Assembly (NCBI GenBank): GCA_018806985.1
Contig: JADANN010000357.1
Span: forward strand, 62,001 to 126,000
Direction of reading: 5' to 3'
DNA length: 64,000 nucleotides
DNA from: Angiostrongylus vasorum
Taxonomy: Eukaryota; Nematoda; Chromadorea; Rhabditida; Metastrongylidae
In this document: positions 44,786 through 54,700 of the stretch, in pieces
Layout: each line of letters begins with the position of its first letter
How positions within the stretch are numbered: position 1 is the stretch's first letter
The notes under the pieces: generated by a model
The model's database searches: none
Told to the model about the DNA's origin: nothing
The model's input: the letters and a program-made list of their open reading frames with translations, nothing else
Translations under genes and position numbers: made by a program

Positions 44786-45670
44786 TGTAACAGCTCACAG
44801 CACAAGATTATGAAGACCGTTCGAGGGAGTGAGCAAGAGTGGAGAACTGTTTGTAAGAAACATCAAACTTGGGTAATTAAACCTTTATCCTTATATACAT
44901 ACTATTTACACAACAGTGCAATGAGATTTGCAATGTATGTACAATAAACTACAAGTGAGGTGGTTCAGTGATTTTTTTACTTAACAAAATGCATTGACAA
45001 TAGTGCATGCACCAATGTAACGGCTCACAGTACAAGAATATGAAGAGCGTTCGAGGGAGTGAGTAAGATTGGAGAGCTGTTTATGAGGTACTTGTGAGCA
45101 ATGAAAGTATTGAACTTATGTTAACACACACAACGTAACTATACGAGAATCAACGACAACATTAATGTATCAGCAATGCAAGAGCTAAAGGTTACACTTC
45201 ATATCATTGCGACCTAAGCAAATGAATCCACAAGGAAAGACCAAGCGGGAGGGAGATAATGATGGAGTTGCTGTAAGGTACCTGCGAGTAATGAAAGTAT
45301 TTAACTTATCTTAGCACACACAACGTAATTACACGAGAATCAACGATAACATTAATGTATCAGCAATGCAAGAGCTAAAGACTACACTTAATATCATTAC
45401 GACCTAAGCAAATGAATCCGCAAAGAAAGATCCAGCGGTAGGGAGATAATGATGGAGTTGGCGACGGCGCTCTCCAACGCGTCGCCGGGCCAAATAACGG
45501 TGCTAGCGTGCGTGGCTACGTTCCAGCGAGCGGCGTGCCCTATTGGCCAGAACGGGACATAGATGCAGGGTACGCACGCGGCGTTGTCAGCAACGCTGTC
45601 TCCATCAACGCATAGAATGTATTAGTCAGGTAGATAGAGAATTCTCTATTTGATAGAGGAATCCTCTATA
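44786..45670 (-). mobile_element. BEL/Pao 3' LTR, long form
   Basis: It begins tgtaacagctcacagc and ends cctctata. Two internal duplications are visible. The terminal 75 bp recur after 165 bp (second tgtaacggctcacag at about 45017). A 185-bp block recurs from about 45086 to about 45280 (gagcaatgaaagtatt twice, ttaacacacacaacgtaa twice). The same structure is at 4221-5101. The 5' LTR of this element (51597-52060) lacks both duplications. Confidence 0.75.
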
Positions 45671-45682
45671 GTCCCCCCAGCA
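45671..45682 (-). promoter_or_regulatory. Polypurine tract of the BEL element
   Basis: On the minus strand, CTGGGGGGAC stands directly before the LTR start TATAGAGG. This is the expected place for plus-strand DNA priming. The same GGGGGGAC precedes the LTR at 5101. Confidence 0.6.
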
Positions 45683-45959
45683 CTATAGATGTGGGCTGAG
45701 ACGGTGACTGATGTTGTAGAGTGAGTGGGGGTTTCGTGGTCGAAGGTTATAGTGGTAGCTCGATGATTCGTGTCCTTGACCGTTTACTTCGGGATGATTT
45801 TTCGGTTCATGTTCTTCCTCGCCTTGTGGGAAATGGATTTTATGTGAAATCATCGGTGCGTTGTTGTCACGTGATCGAGGTCGAAGATTATAGCGTTGAT
45901 TTGGAATTTCAACTGCGCTTTGCTGAACTTTAGTCGGCGACTACGTCTCTCCATTTTTC

Positions 45960-47490
45960 CTAACTGTTTCGGCGTTGGGCTGTCATCCAGCTCAAGCGAA
46001 ATTAGTGAGATTAATTGGTCTTCTTATTATACGCCCGGTCGGTAATTTGAGTTGTGGTTCTCGGATTGCACCACCTTCTGACTGCTTTAAGTCGATGACG
46101 CGCGCCATTTTCCACGTGTTTCGTGGCAAAACTGGATCGTAAATTAGTACTACCGTACCTATGGTTGAGGTTATTAGAGTGCCTCGTTTATTATTTATAT
46201 TGAGTTTGTGAGTTTCCCAGAGACTTTTCAAGTATTGTTGGCTCCAAATATTCCAATATTGTTCTGTCATTTTGTGGCTTGATGCGAGGGGATCCTGCAC
46301 TTCCTTTCGCGTGCGTAATAATGCTGCACCTTGGCGTGGAAGATACGCCTTATCGACTTCTTCTTCTCTGCTAAATTCAAATGGATATGTTGTTACCATG
46401 TCGCGCTGGATAAAGTCTATTGGTCGCGAACTTACGAAGTTGTCGGAGCCTTCTTCTTGGTATGAGAGAGGTCGACTGTTCAGATTTCCCTCTATTTCTA
46501 CCAAGAGGGTTTCCAATCCCTCCGTTGTTGGGATCGTGCTTTTGCAATACTTTGTATAAAAGAGTATTTCACCGACTTTATGAGACGCTCGTAAAAATGC
46601 TTCCTGCCACGGAGCATACGGCGTAATTGTTCTCCATGTTGCTCATTTCGTTGCCATTGTATTTGCTAGTGACGCGTCGTTAATAACGGGAAGAATTGCA
46701 TCTTGTAGAATTTGTTCGCTCTTTAGGAAACTGGATGCATTATCAGATGTGATAGTTTTGAGCACTCCTCGTCTGGCAAAAAAATCGTCTTAAAGCTTGC
46801 AGGAAATCATTCGTTGACACGTTGTGTACGAGTTCTAGATGAAGTAGTCTTGTTGTCGCACACCTGATGATGATGCCGTAGACCTTTGTCGTTCCATCAT
46901 TATTTCTCGCTGTTAGTGGTCCGAAATAGTCTACGCCTATATGCTCGAACGAAAGTGATCTTCTCACTCTTCTTTCTGGAAGATCGTCCATCGGCGCATA
47001 TTCATAGGGAAGATTGTTCATCTTTTGACAGGGTACGCATTGTCTTATAACTTCCTTGGCGAATTGCCTCACGCTTGCCATCCAGAATCATTCGCGTGCT
47101 TGGCTATGGTATGGCTTATTGCATTGTGGAATGGGAGATGTGCCTTGACAACTATTAAATCTGCTAGTGCCGTTTTAGAGCGGATTAGAATTGGTTGCTG
47201 GGCTTCCCATGGCAGGTCTGCTTTGTTTAATCGGCCTTTGCACCGAATGATTCCCCATTCATCGTGATATAACTTCAAATGCTTGTAATATTTCATTGAT
47301 CGTTAAGGAAAACGAACTGCTTTGTGGTTTCTGTATCACAACTCGCAAGAGCTGCTTCTTCCTCTATGGCCGTGATGCATGTTTCTATTGACATTGCGTG
47401 GAGTTCTGGGATATTCTTGTATATACGGTCACGCAGTTCCTTCCGTACCTTAGAGCAGTCTTTGCTGATGAATCTGAGAATATATTTGGT
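45960..47490 (-). pseudogene. BEL/Pao integrase and C-terminal domain
   Basis: Reading the minus strand: a substrate-region frame (WGIIRCKGRLNKADLPW, 47240-47190). Then a zinc-binding HHCC region with HLPFHNAISHTIAKHA and CVPCQK. Then the catalytic core: D in HIGVDYFGPL near 46940 and D in SDNASSF near 46745. The catalytic Glu in FYERLIKS (46595-46575) is reached only after a frame change, because the TTTTT run near 46596 carries one extra T. The tail (ORF 45992-46516) has LVEIEGNLNSRPLSY and ends with a DUF5641-type region (PVLPRNTWKMARVIDL). A stop ends the frame near 46780 as well. The element integrates cDNA copies. This copy is dead. Confidence 0.85.
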
Positions 47491-49420
47491 CGTTCTCTTT
47501 TTTCTCTTGCGAATCTGTTGAATCGCTTCCAGTCGAGTAATTCTTCGACAGGTTGGTTGTTACTGATGCAGCTGTGGATACTTGTGCCCTTTGTGTGCTT
47601 CCTTGATGTAATGTAAAGAAAGGTGTTGACCTTTTTGTTTGGGTGTATTTCCTTAATGAATGCCGGTCCTTTTTACCATATGTGGTCTTTTAATTTGAAT
47701 TTGTTTAGTCGTCTTCGTAGCACAATCAGCAGCGTTTTGCCCAGTGGTTATGTAGCCAAATTGTCAGGTGTTGGTAGGTTTTCCACTATTCGGCGTATTT
47801 TCTTTATGCTGTTCTTCACCAACACTCCTGCTGTTTTGTGCACCTCGTTGGACCCTATCCAGTTGAGCGCGACTTCTGAGTTTGAGAGTATAGTTATATT
47901 TGTGATAGAAGTGAGGTTGTATAGTGATATATATATATATATATATTGAATATGCTAACCGTGCTGCCAGTGTTAGTGCATTTAATTCAAGTTTTGGAAT
48001 TGTGGGGTTGTCAGTGACTGGTGGTAACTTAGACTTCCCTGCGAATAGTTGTGATTTCACCATTGGAAACAATGTAGGCGCAAATGGCCATACAATGTTT
48101 GCTAGCATCCGCGAAGAGAATCAGCCTGGATAAAAACTCCGATCTAGGCTAGAAATGTCGTGGAATGAAGGTGTCAAACCCGTTAAAAATCATTAACTAT
48201 CTTTTTCCCACTGATCTTTGTGTTCCTTTGACAGAGGACTTTCTCACGTATAGTCGAAGTTCCAGAGGTTTTGAAGAAATTGCTTTCCTCTTAATGTGAG
48301 TGGCGTGAGCCACCCCATAGGATCGTAGATAGCAGCTACCTGTTTCGGGGAAATTGCACGTTTAGTTAGTTTCGATTTTGTTGGATATCTGCATGAGATA
48401 AGGATTTTATCTTCCGTGGAACGCCATGGTATGCCCTAAGACTTTTTGTAGACTATTTGACGCTCGATCCCTTTGAGGAATTTGCTGTAGAAAGTACTTG
48501 TCGTTTGAAAGAAATTCACGTAAATTCATGTTCAAATCATTGAATATCTGCTTTGTTTCTTTGTATGCCGACACTGCTTCCTGTATTGAGTCGACTGTTA
48601 GAATCACGTTATCCACATAGACATTACTGATGAGGTGGTTGACAAATTTAGGGTTATTTGCACTGTTATTTAAATGATGTTTAATTGTTTCTGCTAGAAG
48701 GAAATGGTGAACAATTGAATCCAAATGTAACTCGTGTAAATCAATACACGGTTATGTTTCCTGGTACCATTGATTGTGAGATATCTCGGATCCATAGAAA
48801 TCGTGTAGCGCTCTCTATCTATTTCGTGCAGCCGTATTTGTAGAAAAGCCTTTTTCGACTTCGCTAATCACTGCGACATTTCCGAAGCGAAACAGAAGTA
48901 AAATGTCGTGTTTTTTGTGGTAGGAATAGTAGACCTTGATGAAGTACACCGTTTAACGAAGGGGGGCCTTCTTGAGGGTGAGCAGATGCATCGTAAACAA
49001 TTCTCAACTTTGTAGTTTCTTTGTTCGGAGGTGACGACCGGTTGGTGTGGAAGGTAATGTATTACTGCTCCTTTTGTTGGTATTGTTGTTATTCGTCAAC
49101 TTCTTCGATGATGTTTTTGGTCCAGTTGCTCCTAGATGGTTTCGTGATAATTTTGAAACATCATTGGATCATGCTTTAATTTCGTTATTGTCGCCTGCAA
49201 TCGTTTTGCCGCGATGCTTTTGTTATTTAGTAGTCTGTCTGAATCATTTTTGCGAAAAAAGGAGGACATAGTAGCCGTCTTCTCATTTTTCTATTGTTCT
49301 CTGGAACTCTTCCCAGATATCTTCTTTCTGCTGCTGTGCGTTCTTGTACGCTTTGGTCCCTGTGTGCTAAGGATTCCTGATGATTCTAGTGACCAGTATT
49401 ATTCCCATGACTGCTGTTCA
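47491..49420 (-). pseudogene. BEL/Pao reverse transcriptase and RNase H
   Basis: Minus-strand pieces: KLRIVYDAS near 49010, HPQEGPPSLN, then FRFGNVAVISEVEKAF near 48890-48855 (motif A with Glu where the catalytic Asp is usual). Next come LHEIDRERYTISMD and SIVHHFLLAETIKHHLN near 48720. Motif C is YVDN at 48608-48619 in NVYVDNVILT, followed by MNLREFLSNDKYFLQQI and KVLGHTM. Then come AISPKQVAAIYDPMGWL-like sequence near 48340 and the RNase H region with PKLELNALTLAARLA near 47990. An (AT)n microsatellite at 47928-47946 interrupts the RNase H region. Many stops and shifts. YVDN may be normal for nematode BEL elements, but the motif A change and the frameshifts argue against activity. Confidence 0.85.
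47927..47947. repeat. (AT)n microsatellite
   Basis: An uninterrupted run of about 20 bases of alternating AT inside the RNase H region of the BEL element. It is an insertion relative to the coding frame. Confidence 0.85.
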
Positions 49421-50215
49421 GTTATGTGCTGACATGCATGTGTGGCATCCGTCATGAGAGACACAGTCTCTCTCGATGTATCGATTTAGTCGTGGAGCGT
49501 TCCTGTCACGAGATACCAAGTTTGGATGAGACTAATTTCAATCCTGATGGCAATGTTCTTTTTGGAGTTAATCCATTATCAAGCACGGTTAGTGAGTCTG
49601 AGCATCCGAGAAGGATTTGTGGACATATGGTGTTAAAGATCTGAATTGATCGAGTGGTTAATTTGATGATTGTCAAGAAATCCTGTGTCCTCTCCGTTTG
49701 GATTAAGGCGTTCTAGAGGCTGTGTAATCTTATCGATTCTAGCTGCCGTAATTTCGTGCTCTGATTCAAATGCATCCGTCAATTTCAACGTAGTGACTCC
49801 GCATGTCCTAGTAATTGGCTTTGGGTCACCGAATGTGTGGATGTTAATTCGATGGAATCACTCATCTCGTAGTTGAAGGTGATTGGCTAGCGCATTAGTA
49901 ATGAATGAACGGTCAGAACCTTCATCGAGGATCACCTCCGTTAGTTCTTGTCTCGCCTTTTCGGGATTGAATACTTCCGCCTGTCCTGCTAAAATTTGAC
50001 TGCTGGGTACGTGTTCCCTTTTCGTATGAAGAACGACGGTATCCCCAGCCCGCGTCTCATCAGAAGTTACTGTATTAATTTTCTGATGAACTGGTCTTGT
50101 TTTCGTTTGGAATGGTATGTGGTAATTTCGTTGGTGCGTTTGTTCTGTCGCTTGCAGTATTTCCTCCTTTTCTCGGCTTGTATTCAGTTGGTACGTGGTG
50201 ATACCTACAAATGGA
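49421..50215 (-). pseudogene. BEL/Pao aspartic protease region
   Basis: The minus-strand frame gives LAGQAEVFNPEKARQELTEV, then ILDEGSDRSFITNAL (near 49950-49905). This is the active-site loop of a retropepsin-like DUF1758 domain, where D-S-G or D-T-G is usual and D-E-G is seen here. It continues LRDE, INIHTFGDPKPITRT, then a Leu-rich region with NTICPQILLGCSDSLTVLD. At least two stops. The domain cuts the Gag-Pol polyprotein in active elements. Confidence 0.75.
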
Positions 50216-50219
50216 AGTG

Positions 50220-51590
50220 TGGTGTCCGTGCTTATTGCAATTTCGGCACGGGCCTGCTTTACAGTCGGGAAGCTGATGCAATGATGAACCGCAAATGTAG
50301 CAGAGATTACGAGTTTTAATAATTTGTACTCTTTCTGGTTAAGTTCTTATCTCCGCACAATCGTTTGGTAGGTGTCCTACTTTGTTGCAGTAGAAGCATG
50401 CATATCGCGTACTTTTGAACGCCCTTTCTGGCTGATTTATATGTTCCGTTCTTAACATGGGCCTCTCTTGCTCTCAGTCCCGTAGTTCGAGTTCCTCCCT
50501 TATGTAGTCTTTGACATCCTTCATCAGTTCGCATGTTTTTTGTGTCATCTGATCTCTGTCATCGTTTTTGCCAAGCATACCGTTGAATCTCTTTTGTGAA
50601 TTTCTCTAACAGTAGTAGCTGTAAGAGCAGAGTATCCATGAATTCCTCTTTTTTGTTGTAGTTGAACAACTAAAGAGTTAAAGGTTTCACACAATTTTTT
50701 CCTTATCTTTGGGTCGTTTCGTCTCTACTTCTGTTGTACGTAGTCTACGTAACAAATGACGGACGAGAGCTTGTCTGTTGTCGTACTTTTCTTTCAGATG
50801 CCGTATTACTATCAGAGAAGTACTTTGCGATATTTGATACTCTTTTGACGCATTCTCTTGCTTCTCTCTGAAAGGCATCCAGCGGATAGGTCATTTTTTG
50901 TAGGTCGTCCATCCAGCACGAGTGCACGTTATAATTGAATGCTCCCCAAAAATGCTTCCCACTCTCTTATGTCCCCATTGAATTTTGGAGTAGAGATGGG
51001 TGGTAGATTACTCAGAGGTGGGTAGACGTTTGAGTCCTTTAGCACGATAGTCTCGGTGCCTTCCAACGTTTTTCCTTAAGTCGAGAATCTTAGAGAGACA
51101 GCGTTCCGCTTCGTCGAGGTGTTCCACTCTTTCTTCTACGTTCTTGTTGGCAGCGCTTTGCAGCTCCTCTTTGCTTGAGTATTGGGGTTTTGCTGGAGTT
51201 GGTCTGCTATCATGGCGTAAAGCATCTAGCGCGGTCTGGACGGTGTTTCTCTCATGCTCAATAGCTGATTTGGCTTGTTCTATCTTCTTCTGCCGTCCAG
51301 TAATGTATTCGATCCTGCTAGTTTGTTCCGATGGCAACTTCAGTGACATGTCTATTTCGTTTTGACAGCTATTTAAGGTGGATACGAGGCGGTTCATTGC
51401 CATTGTTAATAGTCCTTGACAAGCGGACAAGATAGTTGCCAGTTTTTTTCCTCCTTTGAAAGTTAATGTAACGTACTTGAAAGTAGATTCCCGTGTTGAG
51501 GTTCGGCCAGTTTCGTTGAGCGTTTCTTGCTCCTCTGAGATTGCATCGGTTGGTGCCTGTTCCTTTGAGTTTGAGTCGACTTAGTCAACG
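50220..51590 (-). pseudogene. BEL/Pao Gag with three zinc knuckles
   Basis: The longest frame (51008-51430) starts the Gag region: a helical, charged segment (MAMNRLVSTLNSCQNE and SRIEYITGRQKKIEQAK) likely to form a coiled coil. It is followed by PPISTPKFNGDIREWEAF (DUF1759-type capsid) near 51000-50940, then broken pieces including DKLSSVICYVDYVQQK near 50770-50720. Three CX2CX4HX4C zinc knuckles follow: CFYCNKVGHLPNDC (50357-50398), CYICGSSLHQLPDC and CRNCNKHGHHTSIC (50310-50210). Knuckle 1 is separated from knuckles 2 and 3 by a stop. The role is RNA packaging in the parent element. Confidence 0.85.
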
Positions 51591-51595
51591 CGCCA
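51580..51595 (-). promoter_or_regulatory. Primer binding site of the BEL element
   Basis: On the minus strand, TGGCGCGTTGAC follows the 5' LTR end (CCGTCACA) after one T. A TGG start pairs with the CCA end of a tRNA. I cannot say which tRNA. The long LTRs contain a similar TTGGTGCATGCAC inside them, which looks like a captured primer site. Confidence 0.55.
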
Positions 51596-51596
51596 A

Positions 51597-52060
51597 TGTG
51601 ACGGTTCACAGCACAAGAATATGAAGAGCGTTAGCGGGAGTGAATAAGAGTGGAGAATTGTTTGCAAGGTACCTGTGAGCAATGAAAGTATTTAACTTAT
51701 GTTAACACACACAACGTAATTACACGAGAATCAACGATAACATTAAGGTATCAGCAATGCAAGAGCTAAAGATTACACTTCATACCATTGCGACCTAAGC
51801 AAATGAATCCGCAAGGAAAGATCCAGCGGGAGGGAGATAATGATGGAGTTGGCGACGGCGCTCTCCAATGCGTCGCCAGGGCCAAATGAGGGTGCTAGTG
51901 TGCGTGGCTACGTACCAGCGAGCGGCGTGCCCATTGGCTAGAACGGGACATGGACGCAGGGTACGCACGCGGCGTTGCAGCAACGCGGTCGCCATCGACC
52001 CATAGAATGCATTAGTTAGATAGATAGAGAATTCTCTATCTGATAGAGGAATTTTCTATA
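51597..52060 (-). mobile_element. BEL/Pao 5' LTR, short form
   Basis: It runs from tgtgacggttcacagc to attttctata, 464 bp. It lacks the 240-bp terminal unit and the 185-bp internal duplication of the 3' LTR. Its outer flank is SINE sequence (52061-52130), while the outer flank of the other LTR is unrelated. The two LTRs therefore do not come from one simple insertion. Confidence 0.75.
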
Positions 52061-52130
52061 CCATAGGCGCAAGAATCGGCCCCACGTGTATTGCAGGGCT
52101 CCCCCGACTACTGCACCACACGCACCCAAT
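52061..52130 (-). repeat. SINE fragment next to the BEL LTR
   Basis: Reads on minus from the tRNA-like head GCGTGTGGTGCAGTAGTCGG to the CACGTGGGGCCGATTCTTGC block and stops at the LTR. The other half is not at 44.78 kb. Confidence 0.6.
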
Positions 52131-52480
52131 AATGATGAGTTAGGGATTCCTAAATATCTTCGAAAAGCAGCAGATTCCCAAATACGTCCGACTTGCTAAA
52201 ATCACTGGCGTACAAGCGCTTGGTACTAAAGTCGCTGTTCCCTTGTGAAAGATCAGCCGAAAAAAATTTTTTTCTTTTTATGACACTACAGGATTTCTCC
52301 AGATTCTTCAAAGCCGAAAAAGAGTAGTGTTATAAACACAGCGAGGTTTTTGTCTCGCCGATTTTCGCTGCTAGCAGCCGTCTAGACAATGAGATAGTAT
52401 GGAACGATATCACTAGAATGAGGTAATGAGAAGAGGATCATCATCCCTCGTGAACAACACACAGATGGTGTAACGGCAAT
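52131..52480. other. No recognised gene or repeat
   Basis: Nothing recognised. The right part may belong to the Penelope end that follows. Confidence 0.35.
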
Positions 52481-52481
52481 G

Positions 52482-52514
52482 CTCTGAGGAAGACGAAGTC
52501 GCCGAAACGTCGGC
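52482..52514 (+). ncRNA. Hammerhead-ribozyme-like motif
   Basis: CTGAGGA, AGACGAAGTCGCC, GAAAC, GTC, GGCC. The conserved boxes are complete. Stem II is slightly imperfect, and stem I uses GCT against GGC. Downstream caataataataaggacaacg matches the Penelope end at 36.03 kb in type. No GIY-YIG frame is attached, so it is a solo Penelope end. Confidence 0.65.
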
Positions 52515-52558
52515 CATTGTTGAGCGAAGAGAGCAATAATAATAAGGACAACGACAAT

Positions 52559-52740
52559 GATGCTGAAATAATCGCAAAACGTGGACCCCAAGCCAGATCT
52601 AAACACAACTTCCCTTTTCGAGGGCTCGCGCATTACAAACGGCGCCGCGGTGGCCCTTGGTCTGCGTTTCTCTCAGGTAGTTTTCTATCTACCTGTGCCA
52701 TCAGCAATCACTCTTCAACGAAATTAATTGATTTATAGAG
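52559..52740. repeat. Diverged foldback-family copy
   Basis: Starts atgctgaaataatcgcaaaa at 52559 and contains the tgcgtttctctcaggtag and gccatcagcaatcactcttc blocks. The right terminus is missing. Confidence 0.55.
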
Positions 52741-53028
52741 ACATCTGCACTAACCTCGCGTCGACTAAAGAAACAGCAGTACGGAAGTACCTAAATACAG
52801 ATATATTGAGTAGAGCATTGTTATGTTGGTGCAAGCATTCCCAGTTTTAAATAACAAGTCATAAACCTTTGTCAGAGTAAATGTACCTGGAATTTCACAA
52901 CCACTGAAAAGCTTCCATTATGCAAGTCTTTTGATACAAAAATTTTTTTAAATACCCCTGTTTTTCTGGCCTAATAGTAGAAAGGAAAAAAAGAAGTCCT
53001 AGGAAAATATATTCAGCAGTATTATTTA

Positions 53029-53467
53029 ATGTTTATGTCACCGGAAGCGGCACTGCCTTGCCTTTTGGCCATGGCCATGTTTTCCATGGCTAACGTGCTT
53101 GCACAGGTTCCTAGTATTAATACGGCTACGTAGTGAGCTAACTCATTTATATCGGGTTTGCACAGTAGGTCCACAATTCTCGTATTTTATGCATTTTCTT
53201 CACGTTTTCTAGATCGATAAGAAGAGCGCACCTATGTTTTTGGAAATTTCGTCTGTCTTTCGGTGCTAATGGATTTTGTAGCTTTGCAAATTTCGACTGA
53301 AAACACTTTCAAATAAGCTCTTTAAACTTGTCGTGAACTCCGTCCTTGAGTTCTTTGATCTTCTTGAACGGAAAGGTTGTAGCGCAGACCTCTCAGATGC
53401 AGTATTCACAATCATTTCGGATCAGCTCAATGTTCAGATCAGACATCAAACGTTATATTTGGTGTGA
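53029..53467 (+). pseudogene. Family A fragment, copy A4 (middle exon missing)
   Basis: The leader frame (53029-53133) encodes MSPEAALPCLLAMAMF, then SMANVLAQ, a likely signal peptide. It then runs to a stop without the expected Cys-Gly motif. Exon 3 homology lies at 53330-53467: VVNSVLEFFDLLERKG, then SADLSDAVFTIISDQLNVQI, and a TGA. There is no room for exon 2 between them and no TGFTLP-type sequence was found. A4 is thus a decayed copy on the plus strand. Confidence 0.6.
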
Positions 53468-53574
53468 ACAAGCGACCAGATATGAACTGCAACCTTTCAA
53501 CTTTTAAGATCAGCTTGGCAGTGCACACATATGCATTTCCAGGATATTTATAAGATCTGCGTTGTAATTCCCTA

Positions 53575-54700
53575 CGACCGACTTTCTATTAACCTCGGCA
53601 TTGATCAAATAGTTCTCGATATTCTTGTAGTGCAAACACGAGGTGTTGCTTTATTCTTTGTTCCATCAAAGCTGACGTTTCGGCGGAATTCGCCTTCTGC
53701 AGAGCCTGGAAGGGTGTATTGATAGGCAACTTACTAAGACAAACGCTCCGATAACACCTACAGAAAGATGAAAATCTAAGTGGCAACCACACGATAAACA
53801 GCTTCTCGAAAAAACCCACCGTTTATTACGTGCCTTCCACTGAGGAAGAACAGTTGATCAGAGTCGCATAGAGTCGATAAATGCACCACCCCACATCAAA
53901 TGTCGATGAGAAAGTACGGGGCCAGATCACGTGTGATCTCCGGGCATTCCTCCCTGCTGTTCATTCTTGGGTTCCTGGTGTTTATCCAAAAAGCCTCTAG
54001 AAGTTTGCGCGTTGGTGTTTGGCCTCCTGTGCGAGGATATTGACTTTAATGTCAAAATCGTCTCCGCTATGTTTTTGTATCCTATGCGTGCCTAGTGGCG
54101 TGCCTTGTTTTGATTTTCATTTGCCATCTAGGTGTTCTTTTATGCGGATACTTAAAGGTCTTTCCGTTTCGCCAATATATTCGTCTCCACATGTAGTGCA
54201 AGAGATCAGGTATATCGTACCTGAACTCATGCAGTCACCGTCCTTGCCATAAGGGCAAATTGCGCAACTTTGTGTTTAACATAGACGGTCATACAGGCGG
54301 TTACGAACTAATTGACGACGAAGGGAATCGGGTGGTATTTCAACTATCGATTCCGATTCCTTCAGACCTGCCCTTCTTAAGCATCGTTTCATAGCTTAAC
54401 TTACTTCATCGCTAATGAAGCAACATAAACGGGGCTTTGTCTTGGCCACGTATTTCCTTTTGGGACGTCGCTCTCCTTCTAGACTTATCTCGTGGGGTTA
54501 CTATTTCATAGCCATTGGAGATGGCTATTCGCCGAGCCAAGTGCGCGATTCCTCTTTAGTTCCCTCTTCGTGCACACAGAGCTGGCTGTTCGAAACATTT
54601 TTTTCATGAGTGCCCTCTTTGTAAGCCCTACATCGGCGGTTAAATATTTACTTAGATTACGCCAAGATATTCAAAACTCGGGCTTTGGTATTGTTCATGC
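53575..54700 (-). mobile_element. Penelope-like element 3' half
   Basis: The minus strand encodes the end of the RT-linker: MKKMFRTASSVC (54610-54570), EIVTPRDKSRRRATSQKE near 54520-54470, then CFISDEVS and MKRCLRRAGLKESES near 54390. Next is RRQLVRNRLYDRLC, followed by GDCMSSGTIYLISC. The GIY-YIG core is CGDEYIGETERPLSIRIKEH, then LDGK near 54200-54130. The end is GTHRIQKHSGDDFDIKV and ILAQEA. Frameshifts occur at several points. The tail carries a hammerhead-like block and ends with the gccgaggttaatagaaagtc terminus near 53581-53600. Confidence 0.85.
53671..53704 (-). ncRNA. Hammerhead-ribozyme-like motif of the 53.9-kb Penelope copy
   Basis: Read on minus: GGCT, CTGCAGA, AGGCGAATTCCGCC, GAAAC, GTC, AGC. 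The first box has C in place of the invariant A (CTGCAGA for CTGANGA), so it is probably inactive. Stem II GGCG/CGCC and the GAAAC-GTC block are intact. Confidence 0.65.

Noticed and set aside
45721..45933. 70-codon plus-strand frame next to the BEL LTR
   Set aside because: It is antisense to the BEL internal region and lacks any domain; not an envelope or accessory gene.
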